Shown one piece after another: positions 56,278 to 64,000 of a DNA stretch of 64,000 bases (positions within the stretch are counted from its first letter, which is position 1; each line of letters begins with the position of its first letter). Source of the DNA: Parafrigoribacterium_A soli (lineage in GTDB: Bacteria > Actinomycetota > Actinomycetes > Actinomycetales > Microbacteriaceae). The stretch is from the NCBI RefSeq assembly GCF_040227235.1, contig NZ_JBELNZ010000001.1, positions 620,001 through 684,000 on the forward strand. Direction: 5' to 3'. A program made the position numbers and the translations under genes. Below the pieces are notes generated by a model. The model ran no database searches, was not told the DNA's origin, and worked only from the letters and a program-made list of their open reading frames with translations.

Positions 56278-57027
56278 TCAGGCGCGGGTGTAGCGCAGGA
56301 GCAGGGTGCCGTCCTCGGCGCTGAGCGCGTGCGCGAGGCGCATCGGGGTCGCGGAGGCGAGGTGGCCATCCGTGATGCGCCGGGCCGTGCCGCCCTCGAG
56401 CCGCGCGGAGATCGTGATGCAGAGCTCGTCGATCGCACCGTCCTCGATCATCGCGCCCAACAGGTGCGGTCCGCCCTCGCTGTGCATCTGCGGCAACCCG
56501 CGCTCGGCCAAAGCGGAACGCATGAGCGCCGTGTCCACCCGCGTGTCACCGCAGTCGATCAGGTCCGCGACCTCGGCGAGGGCCGCGCGGCGATCGTCCG
56601 GAGCCGCGGAACAGGTGATCACGAGCGGCCGCACGGGGGCATCCGTGAACAGGCTGCTCGCCGGGTCGAGGTTCAGCCTCGCCGAGACGATCGCGAACTC
56701 CGGATGCGGCGCCAGACCGTGCGATCGGCGCCAGTCCACAGCGGCCTCGTCGAGCAGCGAACCGCTGTAACCCTCGGCGCGCACCGTTCCCGCGCCGACG
56801 ATGATGACATCCGCGAGCCAGCGCAGCACCTGGAACACCCGCTGATCGGAGGGCGAGCCGAGCCCCTCCGAGAGGCCGTCGTGCGTCGCGGCCCCATCGA
56901 CGCTCGAGACGAAGTTGGCGCGCAACCATGGCGCAGAACGATCGGCGACCGCATAGCGCGCGGCGAGCTCCTCGTCGCTGAGCGTGCCCGCGGCGGGATC
57001 GAGCGCCCGGATGTCCGAGTCAGCCAT
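56278..57027 (-). CDS. RibD C-terminal/dihydrofolate-reductase-fold pyrimidine reductase
   Basis: A 249-aa NADPH-dependent reductase: FVSSVDGAATHDGLSEGLGS, ADVIIVGAGTVRAEGYSG, FTDAPVRPLVITCSAAPDDR and HSEGGPHLLGAMIEDGAIDE are RibD_C motifs. Standalone RibD_C proteins may act in riboflavin, folate or deazaflavin chemistry. The start overlaps the 3' end of the FolP-like gene by 8 bp, so a shared pterin pathway is a reasonable guess. Confidence 0.88.
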   Translation of the reverse strand: MADSDIRALDPAAGTLSDEELAARYAVADRSAPWLRANFVSSVDGAATHDGLSEGLGSPSDQRVFQVLRWLADVIIVGAGTVRAEGYSGSLLDEAAVDWRRSHGLAPHPEFAIVSARLNLDPASSLFTDAPVRPLVITCSAAPDDRRAALAEVADLIDCGDTRVDTALMRSALAERGLPQMHSEGGPHLLGAMIEDGAIDELCITISARLEGGTARRITDGHLASATPMRLAHALSAEDGTLLLRYTRA

Positions 57028-57907
57028 TCACGGCTCTCCGCTCCTCGAGTCCCATGTTGTGCAGCACCCAGGCCGGAGCCCGCCAGCCGAGCATCGCCTC
57101 GGTCATGCGCACCACATCCACCGAGGCCCGCACGTTGTGCATGCGCACGATGCGCGCCCCCTCCATGATGCAGAACACGGCGGCGGCAAGCGAGCCCTCA
57201 AGCCGTTGGCCCTGTTCGCGATCGAGCGTCTCGCCCACGAAGTCCTTGTTCGAGACGGCGGCGAGCGTCGGGTATCCGAGTGCGACGACCTCGCGCAGGC
57301 GACGGGTCAGCTCGAGCGAGTGGAAGGTGTTCTTGTTGAGGTCGTGACCCGGGTCGACGATGATGCGCTCGTCGGGAATGCCGGCCGCGTTCGCGCGGGC
57401 GATGCGGTCGCGCAAAAAGGCGACAACCTCATCCACCACGTCGATGTATTCGGGCGCCGGCGGCTCTGCCCGCGGCGGTTGCAGGCTGTGGGTGAGCACG
57501 AGCGTCGCGTCAGAGGCTGCGACAGCGGATGCCATGCCCGGGTCCCACAGACCGCTCGTGTCGTTGATAACGGAGGCTCCGGCCTCGATGGCGGCGGACG
57601 CCACCGCGGCGCTGAACGTATCGACCGAGATCACGACGTCGGATCGCACCGCGATCGCCTCGACCACGGGCACGACTCGCTCGAGTTCCTCGTCGAGCGT
57701 CACGACGGGACCGCGACCGAACGGCACCCCGCCGATGTCGACCCAGTCGGCGCCCTCCTCGGCCGCCGCGAGGGCTGCCGCGACCGCCTTGTCGAGCGCA
57801 AACGTCGCGCCCTTGTCGTAGAACGAATCGGGCGTGCGATTGATCACCGCCATCACCGCGACCTCGCGGTCAAAATCGAACTCGCGGGCACCGATCCGTC
57901 GCGTCAC
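57020..57907 (-). CDS. Dihydropteroate synthase paralogue, FolP2 type
   Basis: A 295-aa TIM barrel: MAVINRTPDSFYDKGATF (pterin site), WVDIGGVPFGRG, ISVDTFSAAV and INDTSGLWD are DHPS motifs. The later loop is DPGHDLNKNTFHSLEL with LAAVSNKDFVGETL, which is the FolP2 pattern (mycobacterial Rv1207) and not the DPGLGFAK...SRKRFLG of catalytic FolP1. FolP2 of mycobacteria lacks DHPS activity, so a true dihydropteroate synthase role should not be assumed. Confidence 0.85.
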   Translation of the reverse strand: MTRRIGAREFDFDREVAVMAVINRTPDSFYDKGATFALDKAVAAALAAAEEGADWVDIGGVPFGRGPVVTLDEELERVVPVVEAIAVRSDVVISVDTFSAAVASAAIEAGASVINDTSGLWDPGMASAVAASDATLVLTHSLQPPRAEPPAPEYIDVVDEVVAFLRDRIARANAAGIPDERIIVDPGHDLNKNTFHSLELTRRLREVVALGYPTLAAVSNKDFVGETLDREQGQRLEGSLAAAVFCIMEGARIVRMHNVRASVDVVRMTEAMLGWRAPAWVLHNMGLEERRAVNG

Positions 57908-57954
57908 GTCAGCATTCCTCCAGCTCGAAGAATAGCCCAGCTACGAGCACCGGA

Positions 57955-59184
57955 TCAGAGTTCCTCGAGCGGCACCGACTCGTCGGCCAGTCGCGCCGGA
58001 TCGATCTGAGCTCCCTCGCGGATGATGCGCTGCACCTGCTCGTTCACGTCCCAGACGTTCACGTTCATTCCCGCGACAACCCTGCCGTCGGCCACCCAGA
58101 ACGCGATGAACTCGCGGCCATCGCGGTTGCCGCGATAGACCACGCTCGCGCCGCGGGTGAGCGGGCCGTAGCCCGAGTACTCCATGCCCAGGTCGAACTG
58201 GTCGGTGTAGAAGTACGGGATGTCGTCGAAGCTGACCTCCTGGCCGAGCATCGAGCGCGCGGCGGCCGCACCCTCGTTGAGCGCGTTGGCCCAGTGCTCG
58301 CTGCGCAGCCTCTGGTTGATGAGCGGATGCATCGCGCTTGCGATGTCTCCCGCCGCGAAGATGTCTGGGTCGCTCGTCGCGAGCGACGCATCCGTGAGCA
58401 CGCCGCCGTCGACCTCGAGACCGGCCTCCTGAGCGAGCGAGACATTGGGCACAGCGCCGATGCCGACGAGCACCACGTCCGCGGGCACGACCTCGCCGCC
58501 CTCGAGTTCCACGCCGGTTACCCGACCGCCCTCGCCCACGATCCGCGTCACGCCGACGGAGGGACGCAGAACGACGCCCTTCTCCTTATGCATGTCGGCA
58601 AACATGGTTCCGAGCTCGTCGCCGAGCGCGTTCGCGAGCGGAATCGGGTCACGCTCGAGAATGGTGACCTCGTTGCCGAAGCCGCGAGCCGTCGCGCCGA
58701 CCTCCATGCCGATCCAGCCCGAGCCGATGAGCACGAGCTTCTTGTCGCCCGCGCGCAGTTCGGTCTGCAGCGCCTCGGAGTCGTCGATCGTGCGCAGGTA
58801 GTGCACGCCGCCGAGGTCCGCTCCCTCGATCGACAGGGTGCGGGGAGCAGAACCGGTGGCGAGCAGCAGCTTGTCGTAAGCGACCCTGTCGCCGGTGGAG
58901 AGCGTCACCTCGTGCGCGGCACGGTCGATCTTCGTCACGCTCGTGCCGGTGGTCACCTCGATGCGGTTCTCGGAGTACCACTCCTTCGGGTGCACGTACA
59001 CCGCATCCAGCCCGTCTGAGCCGGCCAGGTAACCCTTCGACAGCGGCGGACGGATGTAGGGCTCGTGCGCCTCGCCCGCGACGATGCGGATGCTGCCGTC
59101 GAAACCCTGCTTGCGCAGTTCCTCTGCGGCGGATGCCCCCGCGAGGCCGCCCCCCACGATGACGAAGTTCTGTTCTGCGGACAT
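57955..59184 (-). CDS. FAD/NAD-dependent ferredoxin reductase-like oxidoreductase
   Basis: A 409-aa flavoprotein: FVIVGGGLAGASAAEELRKQ (FAD), LLLATGSAPRTL, LVLIGSGWIGMEVGATARGF (NAD(P) loop), DIFAAGDIASAMHP (second FAD motif) and a C-terminal reductase domain with VVAGMNVNVWDVNEQVQRII. It would pass electrons from NAD(P)H to a ferredoxin, for example for a P450 or dioxygenase. No ferredoxin gene is adjacent. Confidence 0.94.
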   Translation of the reverse strand: MSAEQNFVIVGGGLAGASAAEELRKQGFDGSIRIVAGEAHEPYIRPPLSKGYLAGSDGLDAVYVHPKEWYSENRIEVTTGTSVTKIDRAAHEVTLSTGDRVAYDKLLLATGSAPRTLSIEGADLGGVHYLRTIDDSEALQTELRAGDKKLVLIGSGWIGMEVGATARGFGNEVTILERDPIPLANALGDELGTMFADMHKEKGVVLRPSVGVTRIVGEGGRVTGVELEGGEVVPADVVLVGIGAVPNVSLAQEAGLEVDGGVLTDASLATSDPDIFAAGDIASAMHPLINQRLRSEHWANALNEGAAAARSMLGQEVSFDDIPYFYTDQFDLGMEYSGYGPLTRGASVVYRGNRDGREFIAFWVADGRVVAGMNVNVWDVNEQVQRIIREGAQIDPARLADESVPLEEL

Positions 59185-59220
59185 GCGTGCCTCCCGGCGA
59201 TAGTTGTTCTGTACTCAGTC

Positions 59221-59871
59221 TTACGCGTTGTGTGCGGCCGTGGACATCCGAGTGCCGGATGTGAAGAACCGGTCTCGCAGGCCGGCGTCGTCGGCAAGGC
59301 TGCCGAGGAACGTCGACGTCACGGTGGTGGCACCGGCCGATTGCACGCCGCGCAGCGACATGCACAGGTGCTCGGCCTCGAGCACAACGCCGATACCACG
59401 GGCATCCAATTGCTGCTGCAGGTAGTCGGCGACCTGCTTGGTCAGCCGTTCCTGCACCTGCAGGTCGCTCGCGAAGAGCTCCACCACCCTGGCGAGCTTA
59501 GAGATGCCCAGGATGCGGTCACCGGGGATGTAGCCGACGTGCGCGACACCGCGAAACGGCAGCAGGTGGTGCTCGCAGAGCGAGTGAAACGGAATGTCCC
59601 GAACGAGCACCAGCTCCTCGTAGCCCTCCTCGTTCGGGAAAGTCGTCATGCTGAACTCGCGCGGGGTGAGCATCTCCAGCAGGCTGGCCGCGACCCGGCG
59701 CGGGGTATCCGCGAGGTGCGGCCCGGTGACGTCGCGACCGAGAGCGGTCAGCAGGTCGACGACCGCGGCCTGTGCCCTGGCCAGGTCGACGCCGGACTCA
59801 CCATCGACGAGCGTCAGCAGCGGCGCATCCGAAACGGCGAGCCGTTCATCGGAACTCAGTGTGAGGCTCAT
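59221..59871 (-). CDS. folE: GTP cyclohydrolase I
   Basis: A 216-aa enzyme making 7,8-dihydroneopterin triphosphate from GTP, the first folate step. HLADTPRRVAASLLEML, the zinc-binding HSLCEHHLLPFRGVAHVGYI, ILGISKLARVVELFASDLQV and EAEHLCMSLRGVQSAGATTV contain the Cys, Cys and His zinc ligands and the catalytic His. Its ATG overlaps the stop of the DoxX-type gene. The C-terminal GTRMSTAAHNA is slightly longer than usual. Confidence 0.97.
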   Translation of the reverse strand: MSLTLSSDERLAVSDAPLLTLVDGESGVDLARAQAAVVDLLTALGRDVTGPHLADTPRRVAASLLEMLTPREFSMTTFPNEEGYEELVLVRDIPFHSLCEHHLLPFRGVAHVGYIPGDRILGISKLARVVELFASDLQVQERLTKQVADYLQQQLDARGIGVVLEAEHLCMSLRGVQSAGATTVTSTFLGSLADDAGLRDRFFTSGTRMSTAAHNA

Positions 59872-60302
59872 TTTGCGCGAGGGTTTGCGACGGCGCTGTA
59901 GCTCAGCCGGAACAGCGCGAGAGCGGCGACAAAGAGCCCGAAGTCACGCAGGGCGACGTCGAAGTAGCCGGGCAGCACCAGCAGGTTGATGATGATGCCG
60001 GCGAGCCACGCTGCCACGACCAGCGCGCCCCAGCGGGGTGCGAACAGCACGAGCAGTCCGGCGGCGATCTCGACGACGCCGACGATGTACATGAACTGCT
60101 GGCCGGAGATGGGCACGACGTCCGTAACTGCGGGAGCGAGGTAGCTCGGCCAGTCGGTCAGCAGGTTGAAGAACTTATCGAGACCGAATGCGATCGGCGC
60201 AATGGTGAATACCGTGCGCAGGAGCATGAATGCCTGTCTGGCCGGATCGGCCTTGAGGATGGATGCCCTGTCCGACACGACGCTGGATGCGGTGGTAGTC
60301 AT
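59868..60302 (-). CDS. DoxX-like membrane protein
   Basis: A 144-aa four-TM protein: ILKADPARQAFMLLRTVFTI, APIAFGLDKFFNLLTDWPSY, QQFMYIVGVVEIAAGLLVLF. This matches the DoxX-like/YkgB-side group rather than the shorter DoxX at 18545. It is the first gene of a two-gene operon with folE and is divergent from an ArsR-like regulator, which is probably its regulator. Confidence 0.88.
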   Translation of the reverse strand: MTTTASSVVSDRASILKADPARQAFMLLRTVFTIAPIAFGLDKFFNLLTDWPSYLAPAVTDVVPISGQQFMYIVGVVEIAAGLLVLFAPRWGALVVAAWLAGIIINLLVLPGYFDVALRDFGLFVAALALFRLSYSAVANPRAK

Positions 60303-60333
60303 CGCCTGTCCTTTCCAAAAGTTGTCTTAGCTG

Positions 60334-60362
60334 ACTTTAGAAGCACGAAGATTCTTTTGTCA
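60334..60362 (-). promoter_or_regulatory. Promoter of the DoxX-like/folE operon
   Basis: On the minus strand TTGACA (60362-60357), a 17-bp spacer, TAAAGT (60339-60334), in an AT-rich gap between divergent genes. Confidence 0.55.
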
Positions 60363-60393
60363 AGATTCACCGTTTTAGAGTTAGCATGGGTAC

Positions 60394-61053
60394 ATGAACG
60401 AGGAAACGACGAGGCAACTCTCCGCGCTCGCTGCCATCAGCGACCCGGCCCGTCGCGCCCTGTTTGATTTCGTCAACCGCAGCACGGAGGCGGTGAGTCG
60501 CGACCAGGCCGCCGCGGCCCTTGACATGCCTCGCGCCACCGCCGCCTTCCACCTCGACCGCCTCGTGGAAGAGGGCGTGCTCGAGGTCGAGTTCCGCCGA
60601 TTGAGCGGTAAGACCGGCCCCGGCTCGGGGCGCCCGAGCAAACTGTACAAGCTCGGCCAACGCGACCTCGAGGTCTCGATCCCCGAGCGCCACTACGAGC
60701 TGGCCGGCGAGCTCCTGGCCTCGGCAGTGGAGGAGGCCGATCGCAGCGGCGAGGGAGTGCGCACCGTGCTCACGCGCGTCGCAACCGAGACCGGTCGGCA
60801 AATCGGCGCGGCCGCCGGGTCCCTGCGGCTCGCCCTGGAGAACACGGGCTACGAGCCCTGTGACGACGGCGACGGTGGCATGATTCTGGCCAATTGCCCG
60901 TTCCACCGCCTCGCGACCAGCCACACGGATGTCATCTGCCACGCCAACCTGGGCCTCCTGCAGGGGGTCGCGGACGGTGCCGGCGACTCCGAGCACGGCA
61001 TCCTGTTCGACCCCCAGGCCGGTCACTGCTGCGTGCGGATCACGCCGGCCTGA
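60394..61053 (+). CDS. ArsR-like helix-turn-helix regulator with conserved C-terminal cysteines
   Basis: A 219-aa protein: ALAAISDPARRALFDFVNRS, DQAAAALDMPRATAAFHLDR form a winged helix. The C-terminal part has GYEPC, ILANCPFHRLATSHTDVICH and AGHCCVRIT, whose Cys spacing resembles SufR-type Fe-S regulators. The gene is divergent from the DoxX-like/folE operon and may couple it to redox or iron-sulfur status. Confidence 0.87.
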   Translation: MNEETTRQLSALAAISDPARRALFDFVNRSTEAVSRDQAAAALDMPRATAAFHLDRLVEEGVLEVEFRRLSGKTGPGSGRPSKLYKLGQRDLEVSIPERHYELAGELLASAVEEADRSGEGVRTVLTRVATETGRQIGAAAGSLRLALENTGYEPCDDGDGGMILANCPFHRLATSHTDVICHANLGLLQGVADGAGDSEHGILFDPQAGHCCVRITPA

Positions 61054-61075
61054 GCACCCACCGCCAGCACGATCG

Positions 61076-61222
61076 TCAGCGGGGGGTGACCTGCGCTCCG
61101 CAGCGCCAGCAGGTGGCGGGCAGTTGCCCCTCGACCAGGGCTCCGCACTCGTCGCAGACGTGCTCGATCCAGCACACCGGGTCGCCCTGGGAGGTGAATT
61201 CGTGGTCCCCTTCGACCTCCAT
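61076..61222 (-). CDS. 48-aa zinc-ribbon protein
   Basis: MEVEGDHEFTSQGDPVCWIE is followed by HVCDECGALVEGQLPATCWR and CGAQVTPR: two knuckles CDEC and CWRC bind one zinc. ATG 61222 has GGGAG 5 nt upstream. It is too short for most gene finders but has a proper ribosome site and family-like pattern. Function unknown, perhaps an RNA- or ribosome-associated factor. Confidence 0.72.
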   Translation of the reverse strand: MEVEGDHEFTSQGDPVCWIEHVCDECGALVEGQLPATCWRCGAQVTPR

Positions 61223-61333
61223 GCTCACTCCCTTCTCCCGCACTCCAACGGTCAGAATCAGTGTGCACCCGGCGCACAGCCCGGGCAAGAATGCTCCCAG
61301 CAAGCGTTCAGCTAACGCGCAGATACTGGCTGC

Positions 61334-62026
61334 ATGAGCGATGGACCAAGGATTCTGATCGTCGATGACGAGCCCAACATCCGTGATCTTCTGACCACGA
61401 GCCTGCGCTTCGCGGGCTTCGCCGTGCGAGCGGTCGGCAACGGGGCGCAGGCCATCTCGGCCGTTCTCGAGGAGGAGCCGGACCTCATCATTCTCGATGT
61501 GATGCTGCCCGACATGAACGGCTTCGGCGTGACCAAGCGACTGCGCGCATCCGGCTACACCGCGCCCATCCTCTTTCTCACCGCGAAGGATGACACCGAG
61601 GATAAGATCACCGGTCTCACTGTGGGCGGCGACGACTACGTCACCAAGCCCTTCAGCCTCGACGAGATCGTCGCGCGCATCAAGGCCATCCTGCGCCGCA
61701 CCATGCAGGATGAAGAGGATGCGATCATCCGCGCGGGCGAACTGACGATGGACCAGGACACGCACGAGGTCACGATCGGTTCCGAGCAGATCGAACTCAG
61801 CCCCACCGAGTTCAAGCTGCTGCGCTACCTCATGCTCAACCCGAACCGGGTGCTCTCGAAGGCGCAGATCCTCGACCACGTCTGGGAGTACGACTTCAAC
61901 GGCGACGCGGGAATCGTGGAGTCTTACATCTCCTACCTGCGCCGCAAGCTTGACCAGTACTCCGAGGAGCCGGTCATCCAGACCAAGCGCGGTTTCGGCT
62001 ACATGCTCAAAGCAGCACGGGTCTAG
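61334..62026 (+). CDS. Two-component response regulator, OmpR/PhoB family
   Basis: A 230-aa regulator. The receiver domain has acidic DDEP near residue 11, phospho-acceptor Asp55 in IILDVMLPD and Lys in FLTAKDD; the effector domain ELSPTEFKLLRYLMLNPNRV and VESYISYLRRKLD is a winged helix. It is followed 44 bp later by its sensor kinase. Confidence 0.96.
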   Translation: MSDGPRILIVDDEPNIRDLLTTSLRFAGFAVRAVGNGAQAISAVLEEEPDLIILDVMLPDMNGFGVTKRLRASGYTAPILFLTAKDDTEDKITGLTVGGDDYVTKPFSLDEIVARIKAILRRTMQDEEDAIIRAGELTMDQDTHEVTIGSEQIELSPTEFKLLRYLMLNPNRVLSKAQILDHVWEYDFNGDAGIVESYISYLRRKLDQYSEEPVIQTKRGFGYMLKAARV

Positions 62027-62070
62027 CCCGGTGCAGGCACTCGCCAGTTTCACCGCATAGCCTTGCTCTC

Positions 62071-63711
62071 GTGCACGAGCAATTGAGCGATTGGTGGGGC
62101 GCGGTTTCCCTGCGCACCAAGATCACCGGCGTCACCGTGCTGCTCGTGACACTCGGGCTGCTGGTCGCCGGAATCGGCACAATGACGGTGCTGCGCAGCT
62201 ACCTCCTCGCGCAGGTCGACAGCAACATCAGCGCCGCCGCAAAGCCCATCACGATCGTGACGCCCACCGGCGACACGACCTGTCAGCAAGACACGGGCCC
62301 GTATAAGTACTTCTTCGCCGTGCTCGATGCCGACGGCAACGTCATCTGCACCAACCTGTCCGACTCCACGCCCAAGCCGGTGCTCGGGCAACTCACCATG
62401 AGCAGCGTGGTGAGCGCGCAGCGTCAACCACAAACGGTGTGGGACACGGAGCACGAGCGCCAGTGGCGCATCGTGGCGTTCGTGGGCAACGTCGAGAGCT
62501 CGCCGACAAACGTCGTGGTCGTCGTGGGCGAGAGCCTCTACAGCAGCAACGCGATCATCAGCCAGTTCACCGTGATCTTCCTCGGATTCGGACTCTCGGT
62601 CGTCATCCTGGGCGCTGCGCTCACGCGCCTGCTTGTTACCTCCACCTTCGCCCCGCTGCGCGAGGTCGAAGCGACGGCCGCAGCCATCGCGGATGGTGAC
62701 TTCAGCCAGCGACTCCCCGGCGCGACCCCGAACACCGAGGTCGGTCGTCTCAATCGATCTCTCAACACCATGCTCGGACGCATCGATCGAGCCTTCGCCG
62801 ATCGCGCCCGCACCATCGACCAGATGCGGCGGTTCGTGGGCGACGCGAGCCACGAGTTGCGCACGCCCCTCGTGTCGGTTCGCGGCTACGCCGAGCTCTA
62901 TCGCATGGGGGCCCTGCAGAAGCCCGAAGACGTCGGTCAGGCGATGGAACGCATCGAGAAGGAAGCGATTCGCATGGGCGAGCTGGTGAGCGACCTGCTC
63001 GAACTCGCCAGGCTCGACGAGGCGAAACCGCTGCAGCTCGCACCCGTCGACCTGCTGCCCATCGCGCGCGACGCCGCCCTCGACGCCATGGCGTCCTCGC
63101 CCGGCCGCAAGGTCACGGTCGTCGTCAGCGAACCAGAGCCGGATGCCGTGGCCGAGCCCACGGTCGCGGCAGGTCCGCCTGTCCGGGCCTCCACGCCCAC
63201 CGGCCCGATCGCGTTCGCGGGAGCGCAACTGGCGCGACTGCGGTCTCGTCGCGCCCGGCCGACGACGCAGCCCGCCCAGACCAGCACCCAGCTGAATGTC
63301 GTTCCCGAGGTGGTGCTGAGCGTTCCCGCCGTCGTGCTCGCGGAGGAGAACAAGATCCGCCAGGTAGTCACCAATCTCATCGGCAACGCGATGCGCTTCA
63401 CGCCGGACGACAGTCCCCTCGAGCTCGGCGTCCACGTGGATGCGAAGCGCGGAGTCGCCGTGCTCGACGTCATCGACCACGGCCCCGGCATCCCGCCGCA
63501 GATCCGCGAGAAGATCTTCCAGCGCTTCTGGCGCGCCGACACCTCCCGCACCCGGGAGACCGGTGGCAGTGGTCTGGGGCTCGCCATCGTCTCCGGCATC
63601 GTCGCCGCGCACAAGGGCGAGGTCACGGTCGTCGAGACCCCCGGCGGCGGAGCCACCTTCCGCGTAACCCTGCCGCTGCTCCCCCGCGAGTCGTCTCCGC
63701 TTCCGGCCTGA
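62071..63711 (+). CDS. Sensor histidine kinase
   Basis: A 546-aa membrane kinase with GTG start: TM1 (residues about 17-40), an extracellular sensor of about 130 residues with CQQD and ICTN cysteines, TM2 (about 168-190), HAMP (FAPLREVEATAAAIADGDFS), HisKA with His261 in GDASHELRTPLVSVRGYAEL, and HATPase (NKIRQVVTNLIGNAMRFTPD, GPGIPPQIREKIFQRFWRAD, GLGLAIVSGIVAAH). An insert of about 50 low-complexity residues (residues 348-405, TVAAGPPVRASTP and so on) splits the start of the ATPase domain. It pairs with the upstream regulator; stimulus unknown. Confidence 0.95.
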   Translation: MHEQLSDWWGAVSLRTKITGVTVLLVTLGLLVAGIGTMTVLRSYLLAQVDSNISAAAKPITIVTPTGDTTCQQDTGPYKYFFAVLDADGNVICTNLSDSTPKPVLGQLTMSSVVSAQRQPQTVWDTEHERQWRIVAFVGNVESSPTNVVVVVGESLYSSNAIISQFTVIFLGFGLSVVILGAALTRLLVTSTFAPLREVEATAAAIADGDFSQRLPGATPNTEVGRLNRSLNTMLGRIDRAFADRARTIDQMRRFVGDASHELRTPLVSVRGYAELYRMGALQKPEDVGQAMERIEKEAIRMGELVSDLLELARLDEAKPLQLAPVDLLPIARDAALDAMASSPGRKVTVVVSEPEPDAVAEPTVAAGPPVRASTPTGPIAFAGAQLARLRSRRARPTTQPAQTSTQLNVVPEVVLSVPAVVLAEENKIRQVVTNLIGNAMRFTPDDSPLELGVHVDAKRGVAVLDVIDHGPGIPPQIREKIFQRFWRADTSRTRETGGSGLGLAIVSGIVAAHKGEVTVVETPGGGATFRVTLPLLPRESSPLPA

Positions 63712-63863
63712 TCTCCCGCGTTCTGTCTGGTTACTGGACAACGCGGTGCCCCACTCCCCCTCCCCAACCCGCGCGCTCATGGCGTTGACCCCAGCGGGCC
63801 TCTCCGGCCACGCTCGGCGGGGCGCACCTGCGTACTGTCGGCGACACGACGAGTGGAGGAATC

Positions 63864-64000
63864 ATGACCAGGTACCAGGTAGACAGCGAGGCCGTTCTCG
63901 GCGCCACGAACGCGGTGCGCAGTTCGATCGGCCGCATCCAGGCGGAGGTCGGCGGCCTGCACGGGCAGTTGGTGAGCCTGCAGGACTCGTGGTCCGGGCA
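63864..64000 (+). CDS. WXG100-family protein (3' end outside window)
   Basis: The first 45 residues of an EsxA-like helical-hairpin protein: MTRYQVDSEAVLGATNAVRS, IQAEVGGLHGQLVSLQDSWS and a Gly, so the signature WSG is the last thing in the window. ATG 63864 has GGAGGA upstream. Such proteins are exported by type VII secretion. No secretion genes are in the window. Confidence 0.85.
   Translation, partial: MTRYQVDSEAVLGATNAVRSSIGRIQAEVGGLHGQLVSLQDSWSG

Noticed and set aside
62050..63780. 576-codon minus-strand open frame opposite the histidine kinase
   Set aside because: Shadow frame; the plus strand has H, N, G and HAMP boxes.

Overview
The window reads as a chromosomal segment of a high-GC actinobacterium, most likely a member of the Microbacteriaceae. 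The codon use is strongly GC-rich. The gene order DUF2530 / DUF3027 / cold-shock / helicase-associated protein / XPB-type helicase, an IdeR/DtxR-type regulator next to serC, a paralogous FolP2-type dihydropteroate-synthase-like gene, a WXG100 protein, and many short intergenic repeats built on CTCGACAAGCTCGACC or GGTTTCGATACG all fit that family. The genus is not resolved from sequence alone.

Layout. 0-2.1 kb: tail of an MFS sugar porter coupled to an enolase-superfamily dehydratase. 2.3-8.9 kb: a DUF6338 membrane protein, an FAD monooxygenase, two TetR regulators with visible operators, an epimerase and an SDR with an N-terminal extension. 8.9-14.7 kb: a LacI-controlled sugar ABC importer operon with an intracellular MGH1/GH63-like glycosidase; matching LacI operators lie before the operon and before the regulator. 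14.9-26.2 kb: small housekeeping and stress modules: HAD phosphatase, MarR/esterase pair, paired FluC/CrcB fluoride channels, DoxX, acetyltransferase, HxlR/nitroreductase, two WYL-regulator/VOC-protein divergent pairs, a short LysR-type DNA-binding protein with a basic tail, and a TetR/epoxide hydrolase pair.

26.2-31.6 kb is an accessory patch with lower GC. It holds three incomplete copies of the upstream VOC gene (a decayed internal piece, a 346-bp copy lacking the 5' end, and a 3' tail), a truncated NERD-type protein, a multi-pass membrane protein of unknown function, a frameshifted MazG-like pyrophosphohydrolase carrying a hexanucleotide repeat, and a two-gene unit of a 96-aa protein and a 751-aa protein with a PD-(D/E)XK nuclease-like core. 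A tRNA-Arg(CCT) gene closes the patch on the right. 31.7-38.4 kb is core genome: HNH protein, DtxR/IdeR, serC, DUF2530, DUF3027, cold-shock protein, helicase-associated protein.

38.7-54.4 kb is a carbohydrate-catabolism island that separates the helicase-associated gene from the XPB helicase gene, which are normally neighbours in actinobacteria. It has a six-gene overlapping minus-strand operon (two ABC permeases, Gfo/Idh/MocA dehydrogenase, uronate-dehydrogenase-like epimerase, KdgD-like dehydratase, enolase-superfamily enzyme), a LacI regulator, a solute-binding protein plus glycosidase operon, and a GH5 / M24 / MFS operon beside a frameshifted SGNH hydrolase. Three near-identical operators (core GAAAGCGGTTTC) mark all three promoter regions, so the island looks like one regulon that imports a glycoside, hydrolyses it and converts a uronic or aldaric acid moiety towards 2-oxoglutarate semialdehyde.

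54.5-64 kb returns to core functions: XPB helicase, a RibD-C reductase with a FolP2-type protein, a ferredoxin-reductase-like flavoprotein, folE with a DoxX protein, a Cys-containing ArsR-like regulator, a small zinc ribbon, an OmpR-type two-component system, and the start of a WXG100 protein.
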